DNA of 64,000 nt from JAFMJV01 sp963800275 (GCA_963800275.1 CAWDAI010000002.1:186001-250000); one strand, 5' to 3'. Shown: positions 31,159 through 39,876, counted from the first letter of the stretch. Made by a program: numbers and translations. The notes: generated from the letters alone by a model not told the origin.

Positions 31159-31436
31159 CGCCGCCGCAACCGCACCTCCGACTCGGTCACCTCGATCCGG
31201 TAGCGGTCGCCCATCGAAGTCTCCAGCAGCAGCCGCAGGCCATCGCGACCACTGGCTCCCTCGGCCGCCGAGCGGATGCGTGCCACGCCTGGGCTGTACG
31301 GCATCAACAGCGGATCGTCGCGTCGGACGCGCAGCTCTCCGCCTTGGATACGGACATACAGTCCACGGCCGCGTTGGGTTGGTTCATCGTGGTCGTGTCG
31401 GCCGGCGGTGGCAACGGCCACGACTGGGCCGCGCAC
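31155..31436 (-). CDS. Hypothetical protein
   Basis: Up to 93 aa, not recognised. The section GLYVRIQGGELRVRRDDPLL and the end GDRYRIEVTESEVRLRRR read like a beta-rich domain. The true start is unclear because no ribosome binding site precedes the first start codon; a shorter form beginning within the DDPLLMPY region is possible. It overlaps the following ORF by four bases. Confidence 0.28.
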   Translation of the reverse strand: MRGPVVAVATAGRHDHDEPTQRGRGLYVRIQGGELRVRRDDPLLMPYSPGVARIRSAAEGASGRDGLRLLLETSMGDRYRIEVTESEVRLRRR

Positions 31437-31589
31437 GGCGTCGCGGCCCTGGTCGTTAGCCTCGTGGGAGTCGGCCTGTCAGTCGTGCAGGGTGCTGCGG
31501 CCAGCGTCTACACCGGTGTGGCTATCCTTCCGCTCGTGCCCGGCTACGCGCTGTACCAGGGCATGCCGGCCAGCTCCCAGGGCCCTCTC
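31344..31589 (+). pseudogene. ThrE_2-type exporter fragment, 5' of IS
   Basis: The frame reads AALGWFIVVVSAGGGNGHDW, HGVAALVVSLVGVGLSVVQG and VYTGVAILPLVPGYALYQGM, matching the C-terminal membrane domain of threonine/serine exporters (ThrE_2/DUF3815, with its PLLPG-x-x-x-Y-x-G signature). The frame is cut at 31589 where the insertion sequence begins, and the matching tail reappears after the element at 33133. The N-terminal half of the exporter is missing, so the gene was already truncated or is very diverged upstream. Confidence 0.6.
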
Positions 31590-31611
31590 TGTCAGGCTGA
31601 GGTGAGACACG
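31590..31611 (+). repeat. IS left inverted repeat
   Basis: Matches the right end at 33112-33132 in about 17 of 22 positions when one gap is allowed: shared TGTCA at the tip and TGAGACACG at the inner side. Confidence 0.65.
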
Positions 31612-31663
31612 GGCAATAGCCCGCCAGCACTCCCTGGGGCGAGAAGGAAGCAGTCTGACGACC

Positions 31664-32095
31664 ATGACCCTGACGACCCTGACCATGGAGCGCGCGCATG
31701 ATGCGGCCATGGACCGAGACCCGACCCTGCCCGAGCGACCGACGCGCCGGACGTTCAGCGCCGAGTACAAGCGACGCATCCTCGATGAGTACGAGGCCGC
31801 CACCGAGGAGGGCGCCAAGGGTGCCATCCTGCGCCGGGAGGGTCTCTATACCTCGCACATCACCGAGTGGCGCCGGGCCCGTGACGCGGGCGCCCTCGCC
31901 GGCCTGGCGCCGAGGCCGAGACCCCGCGCCCAGTCACCCGAGCAGCGCGAGCTGATCCGCCAGCGGCGTCGTGCCGAGCGGGCCGAGGCGGAGCTGGCCA
32001 AGGCCCGCCTGGTCATCGACATCCAGGGAAAAGCATCGGAGCTCTTGGAGCGGCTGCTGGCCGAGAGCGACGAGGACGAGCAGCAGCCGCGGTGA
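31664..32095 (+). CDS. IS3-family transposase OrfA (HTH protein)
   Basis: 143 aa. The helix-turn-helix region RRTFSAEYKRRILDEYEAAT, then ILRREGLYTSHITEWRRARD, is the IS3 OrfA DNA-binding domain that recognises the inverted repeats. It is followed by a Glu/Arg/Ala coiled coil (leucine-zipper-like, residues 100-135) used for dimerisation. The TGA overlaps the OrfB GTG (GTGA). In IS3 elements OrfAB is usually made by programmed -1 frameshifting; no obvious slippery A-run is seen here. Confidence 0.9.
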   Translation: MTLTTLTMERAHDAAMDRDPTLPERPTRRTFSAEYKRRILDEYEAATEEGAKGAILRREGLYTSHITEWRRARDAGALAGLAPRPRPRAQSPEQRELIRQRRRAERAEAELAKARLVIDIQGKASELLERLLAESDEDEQQPR

Positions 32096-33108
32096 TCGAC
32101 GCCGCGTTCGGCGAGTTGGAGCCGCTCGTGGGCACGCGGGCTGCCTGCGCGGCGCTCGGTCGCTCCCGCGCCACGCACTACCGCCATCTGCGTGGACCGA
32201 GGCTGGGACCACCGGGGCCCCGATCCACGCCACCCAACGCCCTCTCGGGCGAGGAGCGACGGTCCGTGCTCGCCGCCCTCCACAGCGAGCGCTTCGTCGA
32301 CCAGGCCCCGGCACAGGTTTGGGCCACCCTGCTCGACGAGGGCACCTATCTCGGCTCGCCCTCGACGATGTACCGGCTGCTGCGCGCCGACGACGAGGTG
32401 CGTGAGCGCCGAGCCCAGGCGAGCCACCCACCACGGGCGGTGCCCGAACTCGTGGCGGTCGAGCCGAACCGGGTCTGGTCGTACGATGCGACCGCCCTGC
32501 GCGGCCCGGCCCGCGGAACCTGGTACGACCTCTTCGTCATGCTCGACCTCTTCAGCCGCTACAGCCCCGGCTGGATGGTCGTCGAGGGCCAGGACGGCGC
32601 GGTCGTGCGGGACTGGATCGACCGCATCGTGGCCGCCCACGGACCCTTCGCGCCGGGCCGGCTATCGGTCCATGCCGACCGCGGCTCGGCCATGACCAGC
32701 AAGCCGGTGGCCCAGCTGCTCGCGGACCTGCGCATCGGCCGCACCCATGGGCGACCGCACGTGAGCAACGACAATCCCTACAGCGAGGCCGCCTTCAAGA
32801 CGCTCAAGTACTGCCCGGCCTTCCCCGAGCGGTTCGGCTCACTCGAGGATGCCCGGGCCTTCGTCGACGACTTCTTCACCACCTACAACCATCATCACCG
32901 CCATTCGGGCATCGGCTATCACACCCCGGCCTCGGTCCACTTCGGCACCGCCGGTCGTGTGCGGCAGGAACGGACCCGAGTGCTCGATGCCGCCTACGCG
33001 GCCCACCCCGAGCGCTTCGTCAACAAGCCACCCAAGCCGCCCGACCTGCCCGGGCCAGCCTGGATCAATCAGCCGAAGAAGGAGGTGGAAGGACAGAGCA
33101 TCACATGA
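32092..33108 (+). CDS. IS3-family transposase OrfB (DDE integrase)
   Basis: 338 aa. Contains an N-terminal HTH_21 segment (VLAALHSERFVDQAPAQVWA, STMYRLLRAD) and an rve integrase core with the catalytic triad: D in VWSYDATALR, D in SVHADRGSAMTS and E in YSEAAFKTLKY. The end has the usual HHHRHSGIGYHTPASVHFG. No frameshift or stop is seen, so the element may still be active. Confidence 0.93.
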   Translation: MIDAAFGELEPLVGTRAACAALGRSRATHYRHLRGPRLGPPGPRSTPPNALSGEERRSVLAALHSERFVDQAPAQVWATLLDEGTYLGSPSTMYRLLRADDEVRERRAQASHPPRAVPELVAVEPNRVWSYDATALRGPARGTWYDLFVMLDLFSRYSPGWMVVEGQDGAVVRDWIDRIVAAHGPFAPGRLSVHADRGSAMTSKPVAQLLADLRIGRTHGRPHVSNDNPYSEAAFKTLKYCPAFPERFGSLEDARAFVDDFFTTYNHHHRHSGIGYHTPASVHFGTAGRVRQERTRVLDAAYAAHPERFVNKPPKPPDLPGPAWINQPKKEVEGQSIT

Positions 33109-33111
33109 CGA

Positions 33112-33132
33112 CGTGTCTCATCGGGCTTGACA
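33112..33132 (-). repeat. IS right inverted repeat
   Basis: Reverse complement of the left end with a few mismatches. It begins four bases after the OrfB stop and ends in CA at 33132. Confidence 0.65.
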
Positions 33133-33284
33133 GGTTCCGGGGCCGGACCGAGGCAGCCGTCCGACAGCTCAGCGAGGCCGCTCTCATCTCCATCTCGATC
33201 GCCATCGGCGTGGCCGTCGGACTCGCTCTCGGCCAAATCCTCGTCAGGATCAGCCAACGCTCGATCGCGCCGCGACATGGCTAG
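33133..33284 (+). pseudogene. ThrE_2-type exporter fragment, 3' of IS
   Basis: After the element the frame FRGRTEAAVRQLSEAALISI then SIAIGVAVGLALGQILVRI runs to a TAG at 33284. This matches the final amphipathic linker and membrane helix that follow the PLVPG-YALYQG segment in ThrE_2 proteins, so it is the displaced 3' end of the gene interrupted at 31589. Confidence 0.55.
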
Positions 33285-33886
33285 GAATCTGGCCCTGAGC
33301 TGACCATCCGTGCAAGCCTGGCGCCCCTTGCTGACTGTGTCGGCGCTTCTTCTTGCTTGCCCGTGCTGAACCAGACGACGAGAGCGTCAGCCGCGCGGGT
33401 ACTCCTCATGCCTAGAGCTCCTCCACGTTCTCGAGGAGCTGGCCATAGACGTTGATGGCGTTCGGCAGCTCGCTGACAAGGACGCGCTCGTTGACGCCGC
33501 GCCAGCGTCCAACGTCGGCCGCCGAGGCAAGAACGACGGGTCGAGTGGCGAGACGCGTCGACGATTGCGCGGTTCACAAGGTTGGCTTGGGCATGCTATT
33601 GCCGCGACCAACCCCGGCCTCGGGCCCGTTGCTGCCCGACAGGTCGGTAGTGTCACCGGTGGCGAGATCGAGCAGGATGCCCCGGCCGTCCGGCGAGTTC
33701 GTGGGCTGCCTGCCTTTGCTGTGGGCTGCCTGCCTTTGCTGGAGAAGCCTCCAGGTAGGGTCGCGACTTCTGTGTGTCCAATGTCGTGCGGGTCGCGACG
33801 CACACGTGCGCGCGGGACCGCACTGAGTGGACCATAGCTCCCTGTGGCTTCATGGCGCAGGGGCTCCGCCTTGCGCGACCGGTGAA
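33285..33886. other. Gene-poor stretch with possible peptidase remnant
   Basis: No intact gene is supported. On the minus strand a frame ending at 33412 reads GRWRGVNERVLVSELPNAIN then VYGQLLENVEEL, which resembles the C-terminal end of M20-type peptidases, but nothing upstream continues it. A perfect tandem duplication of 20 bases lies at 33701-33740. Otherwise nothing clear. Confidence 0.35.
33701..33740 (+). repeat. 20-bp perfect tandem duplication
   Basis: The 20-mer gtgggctgcctgcctttgct occurs twice with no spacer (33701-33720, 33721-33740). It lies in non-coding sequence and is probably a recent slippage event. Confidence 0.9.
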
Positions 33887-36646
33887 CTAGGAGTCAGCCG
33901 GAGCTGCGTCGGCGATCCTGGCCAGCTCGAGTGCCTGGTTGATGGTGAGCCGGCGACCGGTCTCCGTGGCCCGGGTGACATCCGCCTCCGACAGTGATGC
34001 GCGCGCCTGCTCCACCAACTCGCGACCTGGGTTCTCGTCGGAGTAGATGACGACGATGCCCTCCTGGCCGGCATACACCTCGGCCGCGGCCGCGATCTCG
34101 ATGGCCCGGTCGGGCCTGTCCTCGACCGCTTCGGTGGCCGCAAGCCCGATCAACGACAGGCCGACTCCGCGGACGCTGGCGACGTCGGCATGTGCCTGCA
34201 CCGACTCGAAGAAGTAGCGGCGTGCGAGCCCGGTCTCGTCTTTCCCGAGATGCGTCCAGGCGATCTCCGAGAGGATACGGGCTTCCTCGCCGCGATCGCC
34301 GACGGCCTCGAACGCCTCGAGCGACTGCCCGTACAGGTCGATGGCGGCGACCGCATCGCCGCGACCGGAGGCCAATTCGGCAAGGCCGCCGAGTGACATG
34401 CCCGCGCCCTCCTTGTCGCCAAGTCGCTCCTGGATCACGAGCGCATCGGAGTAGCTCGCCCGTGCCCCATCGAGATCGCCTGTCAGCGCCTGGCATATCC
34501 CGGTGACGGTCAGCGCAAGCCCCTGGGCCCAGGTGAAGCCGAGCCCACCGGCCCGCTCAGCGCTTTCCTTCGCCAGCGTGAGTCCCGAACTCACGTCGGC
34601 CCCGAGCAGGGCGAGGGCGCGGGCGAACCCGGCCAGGCACCACTCGCGCCCGGCACCGAGCTCGGCGGCGATGCGATACGCCTCGCCCCATTCTTCAGTC
34701 GATCGCTCGAGTTGCCCCGACATCCAGGACCCGAGCCCAAGCGTCATCAGGGCGCCGGCCCGCCCGATGCTGGGAGCCGCTTCAGGATCGAGTTCGAGGA
34801 AGGCGCTCGCGTACTCTTTCGAACTGAGGTTCTTGCCGCGGATGTGCCAGTACATCCACAAGTCCCCGGTCAGCTGCAGGCCCTGCTGGAGGGCGTTCCT
34901 GTCACCTCGCCTTGCGAGCGCCAAGAGCAGGTCCAGCGCGGCCTGCAGATTGCCCTCCTCGACGATCCCGCGTTCGACAGCGCCGACCTGGTCGGTCCCT
35001 TCGATGTCGTCGCGGATGTCACGCGCAAGCAGGGCATACCGTTGGGCGTGGCGGAGTGCGATCGCAGCGGCCTCGCCCGAGTCCTCCAGACGCTCCCGCG
35101 CGTACTCGCCGATCGTCTGGAGCATGCGGAACCTATCGCTCTCGTCAGCGGCCTGCACGAGCGCCTTCTCGACGAGCGACGCGAGCTCGTCGAAACCGGG
35201 CTCGCCCGGCTCGATGCAGACCGCCTCGACATCTGCGAGCGCGCACCCACCGACGAACACGGCCATCCGCCGGAATAGGCGCTGCTCCGACGCCGTCAGC
35301 AGCGCGTGGCTCCAGTCGATCGTGGCGCGCAGCGTTTGGTGCCGCTCGGAAGTGTCGCGTGGGCCGGAGGTAAGAAAGTTCAACGCGTGATCGAGCCGCT
35401 CGAGGAGCGCCTCCGGTGACAGGATTCGTAGCCGCGCGGCAGCGAGCTCCAGCGCAAGGGGTAGACCGTCCAGGCGGCGGCAGATCTCGGTGACGGCACC
35501 CGCGTTCTGCGCCGTCAACGCGAAGCCGCCCTTCGAGGCGCGGGCTCGCTCCACGAAGAGCGCGACGGCCGGATAGCCGAGAAGGGACTCGATGGAGCCT
35601 GCGTCCAACGAGGCAGGTAGTGCGAGCGGGGCCAGGGGAAACTCCCGTTCCGCAGCGATTCGCAGCAGGGTCCTGCTGGTGACCACGATCCGAAGGTTCG
35701 GGCACGATCCAACCAGCCGGGCGATCTCCGGAGCCGCCGCCACGATCTGCTCCAGGTTGTCCAGGAGCAGGAATGCCTTCTTGTAACCGATCAGGGAGAT
35801 GACCCCGTCGCCGAGCGTGCGCCCCTCGGCCTCCTTCACGTCCAGCGCAGCAGCGAGAGCGGGCATGAAGGCATCGGCTTCGAGGATGTCGGCCAGCGGG
35901 ATGAACGAGATACCGTCCAGGAAGTCCGGAGCCAGCAGGTGGCCAAGCTCGACCATGAACCGCGTCTTCCCGACCCCACCCGGACCGGTGATCGTGACCA
36001 CTCGATGGTCTCGAACCGCCGCGACGAGCAATTCGAGCTCGGTGGCCCGACCGAGAAGCGGTCCGACAGGCTCAGGGAGGTTGCTGGGCAGGCTCGCGAA
36101 GCGCTCGCCTTTGCCCTCGAGTGCCCGCGGGTCCGGGACCACGATGCCCTCGTCGCGAACGGCGAAGAGCTCCAGCGGACGACCGACGTTCTTGAGCCTG
36201 AACCGCCCTAGGCTGACGACGGCCACATCCGTCCGGTTCTTGAGATGATCGTACGCGGTGTCCGACAGCATCACGCCGCCGGGCACCGCAAAGGACTCGA
36301 CCCTGGCGGCGATGTTCACGGCCTCACCGGTGAGCCGCTCTCGCTCGACTGTCACCTCGCCGACGTGGATGCCGATGCGCACCGGGACGTCGGCGACAGC
36401 GAGGTCACGCTGGATCTCGACTGCGGCCTGTACAGCCGCGAGCGCGCTCGGGAACATGCTCATGCTGCCGTCGCCGAGCCGCTGCACGATCGTCCCACCG
36501 AAGGCCAGGTGATGACGGTCGACCGCCTGCCAATAGCGGTCACGCCTGTCGACGGCCAGGCGCTCGTCCGCCTGGATCAGCGTGGTGTAGCCGACCATGT
36601 CGGTGAAGGCCACCGCAACGAGTCGGCGATCAGGATCCTGCCTCAC
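33887..36646 (-). CDS. Class III nucleotide cyclase / NB-ARC ATPase / TPR regulator
   Basis: 919 aa. Residues 5-175 are a class III adenylate/guanylate cyclase domain: metal Asp in VAVAFTDMVGYTTL, second Asp in RLGDGSMSMF, and Asn/Arg in GEAVNIAARVES, so catalysis is plausible. Residues about 200-480 are an AAA/NB-ARC-like NTPase with Walker A GPGGVGKTRF, Walker B AFLLLDNLEQI, sensor VVTSRTLLR and GLPLALELAAARL. From about 550 a TPR-like helical repeat array extends to the end. This architecture is a widespread soil-bacterial signalling protein family; ligand and target are unknown. GTG 36646 is preferred because GAGGAAG lies five bases before it. Confidence 0.88.
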   Translation of the reverse strand: MRQDPDRRLVAVAFTDMVGYTTLIQADERLAVDRRDRYWQAVDRHHLAFGGTIVQRLGDGSMSMFPSALAAVQAAVEIQRDLAVADVPVRIGIHVGEVTVERERLTGEAVNIAARVESFAVPGGVMLSDTAYDHLKNRTDVAVVSLGRFRLKNVGRPLELFAVRDEGIVVPDPRALEGKGERFASLPSNLPEPVGPLLGRATELELLVAAVRDHRVVTITGPGGVGKTRFMVELGHLLAPDFLDGISFIPLADILEADAFMPALAAALDVKEAEGRTLGDGVISLIGYKKAFLLLDNLEQIVAAAPEIARLVGSCPNLRIVVTSRTLLRIAAEREFPLAPLALPASLDAGSIESLLGYPAVALFVERARASKGGFALTAQNAGAVTEICRRLDGLPLALELAAARLRILSPEALLERLDHALNFLTSGPRDTSERHQTLRATIDWSHALLTASEQRLFRRMAVFVGGCALADVEAVCIEPGEPGFDELASLVEKALVQAADESDRFRMLQTIGEYARERLEDSGEAAAIALRHAQRYALLARDIRDDIEGTDQVGAVERGIVEEGNLQAALDLLLALARRGDRNALQQGLQLTGDLWMYWHIRGKNLSSKEYASAFLELDPEAAPSIGRAGALMTLGLGSWMSGQLERSTEEWGEAYRIAAELGAGREWCLAGFARALALLGADVSSGLTLAKESAERAGGLGFTWAQGLALTVTGICQALTGDLDGARASYSDALVIQERLGDKEGAGMSLGGLAELASGRGDAVAAIDLYGQSLEAFEAVGDRGEEARILSEIAWTHLGKDETGLARRYFFESVQAHADVASVRGVGLSLIGLAATEAVEDRPDRAIEIAAAAEVYAGQEGIVVIYSDENPGRELVEQARASLSEADVTRATETGRRLTINQALELARIADAAPADS

Positions 36647-36808
36647 GTGTTCTTCCTCAGCACACGGGTACGGGCTGGACCGGTACCCACGACGACCATA
36701 GCGCCTGCCGCAGGGGTTGGCGAAGGGCTTCATCCCCGAGCACGTGGTCCCGTATCGCCGCCATATCCGCCGAGTCGTCGAGTGTCCAGATAGAACCTGA
36801 TCGGATCG

Positions 36809-36836
36809 TTGCGGTCCCGATCAGCACTGCTACTCT
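36809..36836 (+). promoter_or_regulatory. Leaderless promoter of PEP-mutase family gene
   Basis: TTGCGG (36809-36814), a 16-base spacer and TACTCT (36831-36836) precede the ATG by only six bases. That places transcription start at or next to the start codon, so the mRNA would be leaderless. No Shine-Dalgarno is present. Confidence 0.55.
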
Positions 36837-36842
36837 CGGTCC

Positions 36843-37676
36843 ATGCCCGGATCGACCGACCTCACTGACACGTTCCGGTCGCTCCATCGTGCAGGTTGCT
36901 TCGTGATGCCCAACCCTTGGGACGTGGGCAGTGCCCGCCTGCTGGCCGGCCTCGGGTTCAAGGCGCTCGCGACCACGAGTGCGGGCTTCGCCTGGACACT
37001 GGGCGAGGCCGACGGTCGCGTGCGCCTCGATGAGGCGCTGGCGCACCTGGAGGCGGTTTCCCGATCGGTGGACGTGCCGGTCAACGCTGACTTCCAGGGA
37101 GGCTTCGCGGTGGAACCCGGCGCCGTCGCTGCGGCCGTCGCACGTGCCGTCGAGACGGGCATCGCGGGGCTGTCCATCGAGGACTCCAGCGGTGACCCAT
37201 CGCAGCCGCTCTTCGACTTCGACCTGTCGGTCGCCCGTGTCCGTGCCGCCCGGCAGGCGATCGACGACCACGGTAGCCAGGTGCTGCTCACCGGCCGAAC
37301 GGAGGGGTTCGTCGTCGGCCGGCCCGACCTGGCCGACAGCATCCGTCGGCTCCGCGCCTATGCCGACGCTGGTGCCGATTGTCTCTACGCGCCTCGCCTC
37401 GGGACCCTTGATGAGATCTCAGCCGTCGTCGAGGCGGTGGCCCCGCTGCCGGTCAACGTCCTCGTCGGCAGCGATTTCACGACCGTGGCTGCCCTGGCCG
37501 ACCTGGGTGTCCGGCGCATCAGTGTCGGCGGGGGGCTCGCCCGGGTGGCCTGGGGTGCCTTCCTCGAGGCCGCCACCGAGATCATCGAGCAGGGCACGTT
37601 CGTCGGGCTCGCGGACGGTATCCCGTTCGCGGAGATCGATGGGGCGTTCGCTGCCGGCCCCGATCCGGAGGCTTGA
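36843..37676 (+). CDS. Isocitrate lyase/PEP mutase family protein
   Basis: 277 aa. TIM-barrel enzyme of the ICL/PEPM superfamily, which makes or breaks C-C or C-P bonds next to a carboxylate. Typical motifs: FVMPNPWDVGSARLLAGLGF, ATTSAGFAWTLG, VPVNADFQGGF (Mg-binding Asp region), LSIEDSSGD and LLTGRTEGF. The sequence lacks the KKCGH catalytic box of true isocitrate lyase and resembles the short 2-methylisocitrate-lyase-like/oxaloacetase group; the substrate cannot be assigned. It is divergent from the cyclase regulator gene. Confidence 0.88.
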   Translation: MPGSTDLTDTFRSLHRAGCFVMPNPWDVGSARLLAGLGFKALATTSAGFAWTLGEADGRVRLDEALAHLEAVSRSVDVPVNADFQGGFAVEPGAVAAAVARAVETGIAGLSIEDSSGDPSQPLFDFDLSVARVRAARQAIDDHGSQVLLTGRTEGFVVGRPDLADSIRRLRAYADAGADCLYAPRLGTLDEISAVVEAVAPLPVNVLVGSDFTTVAALADLGVRRISVGGGLARVAWGAFLEAATEIIEQGTFVGLADGIPFAEIDGAFAAGPDPEA

Positions 37677-37857
37677 CCCGCTCAAGCTCTCCGGCCGCCA
37701 ACGTGGACGAACACGATGGCCAGCGATCGCACTGCCGGACTCGTGCACGAAGTGCCCTCCTTGGCATGGCGCACCGGCCTCCGCGCGTGTGGGCGCGTCC
37801 GGCGCGGACGCAAGCAGTCCGGTGCATGACCAGGTGTGCGGTGAGGTCGTTCACGAG

Positions 37858-37886
37858 TTAGCACCGCATGATCGGCACCGTAGGCT
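37858..37886 (+). promoter_or_regulatory. Leaderless promoter of LtrA gene
   Basis: TTAGCA (37858-37863), 17 bases, then TAGGCT (37881-37886), then six bases to the ATG at 37893. Same geometry as the promoter at 36809. It decides the start in favour of ATG 37893 over the GTG at 37887. Confidence 0.5.
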
Positions 37887-37892
37887 GTGACC

Positions 37893-39155
37893 ATGCGCGA
37901 GGAAGTGGATCAGCAGCCCGGTGCCATGGCGCGGTTCCGGCGCTGGTTCTGGCGGCCGCCACGCGCGCATGGAGAGATCGACTTCGAGCGCACCGTCAGC
38001 TTCCTCGAGCTCTTCTATGACCTCGTCTACGTGGTGGTGGTCGCCCAGGCCGCCCACCATCTCGCCGGGCACGTATCGCTCGGCGCGGCCCTCGAGTTCG
38101 CCGTCATCTTCGGGCTCGTCTGGCTGGCCTGGTTGAACGGCACGCTGTACCTGGATCTGCACGGACAACAGGACGGCCGCACGCGGACGTTCGTCTTCGT
38201 GCAGATGGCGCTACTCGCGCTGCTGGCCGTGTTCACCGCGGACGCTGGGGGTGCGACCGGCGGCCAGTTCTCGCTCGTCTACGCCGCGTTCATCGGCGTG
38301 CTCGTGTGGCTCTGGTATTCGGTCCGGCGACGTGACCGCGAGACCGGCCGCGAGGAGTACATGGCCATGACGAGGCGGTACCTCAGCGGCATGCTCGTGA
38401 CCCTCGTTGCCGCGCTCTTCAGCGCGCTGCTCTCCGACGATCTGCGTCTCGTGGTGTGGGCCGCCATCGTGATCGGCTGGATCGGCGGGATGCTGCTCCT
38501 GGGCGCAGTCCGACCATCGCGGCCTGGTCAGCAGCTGGGGTCGACGCCGACCGACTCGATGGTCGAGCGCTTCGGGCTTCTGACCATCATCGTGCTCGGC
38601 GAAGTCGTCGTCGGCGTGGTCGACGGTACGAGTGAGGTCGACCTCGAACTCGCTACCATGGCCACAGGCTTCTTCGCTCTGCTGCTGGGCTTCGGGCTGT
38701 GGTGGCTCTACTTCGATGGCGCGGGTCGGCGGTTGCCAGGCGCCGAGGCCGGTCCCTACACCCGCTGGATGATGGGCCACTTCCCGATGACGTTGGCCGT
38801 CGCGGCAGCTGGCGCAGCGATGGTCAGTCTGATCGGGCACGCCGGTGATACCGCCACTCCGGCCTCGACAGCGTGGCTGCTCGGCGGTTCGGTCGCGCTG
38901 GCGCTAGTGGCGCTCATCGTCATCGTGCGATCGCTGGCCGACTATGAGCGCTGGCAGAGCGTGTACCGCCTGGCCATCGTCGCCCTTGCGGCCGGTGCGA
39001 TCGCGGCGCTGCTGCTCGCGTACCTCCGACCAGCGCCGTGGCTCCTGTCACTCGGGCTCGTGGCGGACCTCAGCGTGGTCTGGTTCGTCGTCATCAACCA
39101 GTGGCTGCGGGCGCGCGAGTCGGTCCTTGAAGATGAGAATGACCCGGCAGGGTAG
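37893..39155 (+). CDS. Low temperature requirement protein A (LtrA) family membrane protein
   Basis: 420 aa integral membrane protein with about ten to twelve hydrophobic segments. The family signature is FERTVSFLELFYDLVYVVVV near residue 35, followed by WLAWLNGTLYLDLHGQQDG. A second conserved block is ERFGLLTIIVLGEVVVGVVD. LtrA was named from Listeria growth at low temperature; its biochemical role remains unknown. The 210 bases upstream contain no gene. Confidence 0.9.
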   Translation: MREEVDQQPGAMARFRRWFWRPPRAHGEIDFERTVSFLELFYDLVYVVVVAQAAHHLAGHVSLGAALEFAVIFGLVWLAWLNGTLYLDLHGQQDGRTRTFVFVQMALLALLAVFTADAGGATGGQFSLVYAAFIGVLVWLWYSVRRRDRETGREEYMAMTRRYLSGMLVTLVAALFSALLSDDLRLVVWAAIVIGWIGGMLLLGAVRPSRPGQQLGSTPTDSMVERFGLLTIIVLGEVVVGVVDGTSEVDLELATMATGFFALLLGFGLWWLYFDGAGRRLPGAEAGPYTRWMMGHFPMTLAVAAAGAAMVSLIGHAGDTATPASTAWLLGGSVALALVALIVIVRSLADYERWQSVYRLAIVALAAGAIAALLLAYLRPAPWLLSLGLVADLSVVWFVVINQWLRARESVLEDENDPAG

Positions 39156-39387
39156 CGGAATCGTGTCGTCCGAGCGCCGAGGGCGCCGGGCTGGACCAGC
39201 GGAGCACATGCCGTGGAGCGCGTCGGTGGTCATCACCGAGGAGCGGCGGCAGCGTGAGGGCTGATTCCGGTCGCTTCGGCACTGGCCGGAGATCGGGTCT
39301 GTGCCCATCCTGCATCGTGGCCGATCATTCCCGGTCGGTCGTGCTGCCGGCGCCCGGGCAGGAACGGGCCGCATGCGAGGTCGAGTC

Positions 39388-39876
39388 ATGTTGCCATTGC
39401 CCCAGACCGGTCACGAGCACCACGAGCGTATCCGCCAGCACATCGACCGGCTGCCGGAACTGGCCGACATGCTCGAACAACGCCCGATGCCAGTCGAATT
39501 CCGGCAGCGTTTCACGACCGAGTACGACTTCATGACAGGCACGCTTTGGCCACACGTCGAAGTCGTCGAACGGAGCGTCTACCCGGAGCTGGAGCGCCTC
39601 CAGCAAAACCGCCATTCCATGGCCCACCTGCGCCGGGAGCATGAGCAGTTGGGTAACCTGATCGAGTCCATCGGAGGCTTCATGGATCGCGTGGCCGGCG
39701 GGCATCTCCAGTCGGCCGACGCCATGTCCCTGCGGCGCCTGATCCTCCAGATCTATGCCCTCGTGAAGACCCACGTGGGCGAGGAGGAGGAGTACCTGCG
39801 GGTGCTGCAGGCGAACCTCTCACTCGACGAGCAGGACCTGGTCGCCGGCGCGATGGCCCACGCCGGCACCGAGTGA
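39388..39876 (+). CDS. Hemerythrin HHE domain protein
   Basis: 162 aa, all-helical, with the metal-ligand pattern of hemerythrin-like domains: HEHHERIRQHIDRL at the N-terminus, HVEVVERSVYPELE, MAHLRREHEQL and KTHVGEEEEYL. Such proteins bind a di-iron site and sense or carry O2, NO or iron. ATG 39388 is chosen because GAGG lies about seven bases upstream and the upstream frame is not conserved. Confidence 0.85.
   Translation: MLPLPQTGHEHHERIRQHIDRLPELADMLEQRPMPVEFRQRFTTEYDFMTGTLWPHVEVVERSVYPELERLQQNRHSMAHLRREHEQLGNLIESIGGFMDRVAGGHLQSADAMSLRRLILQIYALVKTHVGEEEEYLRVLQANLSLDEQDLVAGAMAHAGTE

Larger units (their letters stand above)
31590..33132 (+). mobile_element. IS3-family insertion sequence
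   Basis: About 1.54 kb with two overlapping ORFs of OrfA/OrfB type and imperfect terminal inverted repeats. The left end reads TGTCAGGCTGAGGTGAGACA and the right end, reversed, TGTCAAGCCCGATGAGACAC, giving TG...CA termini as in IS3 elements. It sits inside a ThrE_2-like gene. I see no convincing short target-site duplication (CTC on the left, GGT on the right), so the boundaries could be off by a few bases or one flank has changed. Confidence 0.8.

Noticed and set aside
31590..33132. Target-site duplication of the IS element
   Set aside because: The three to four bases on either side (CTC and GGT) do not match, so no duplication is claimed.
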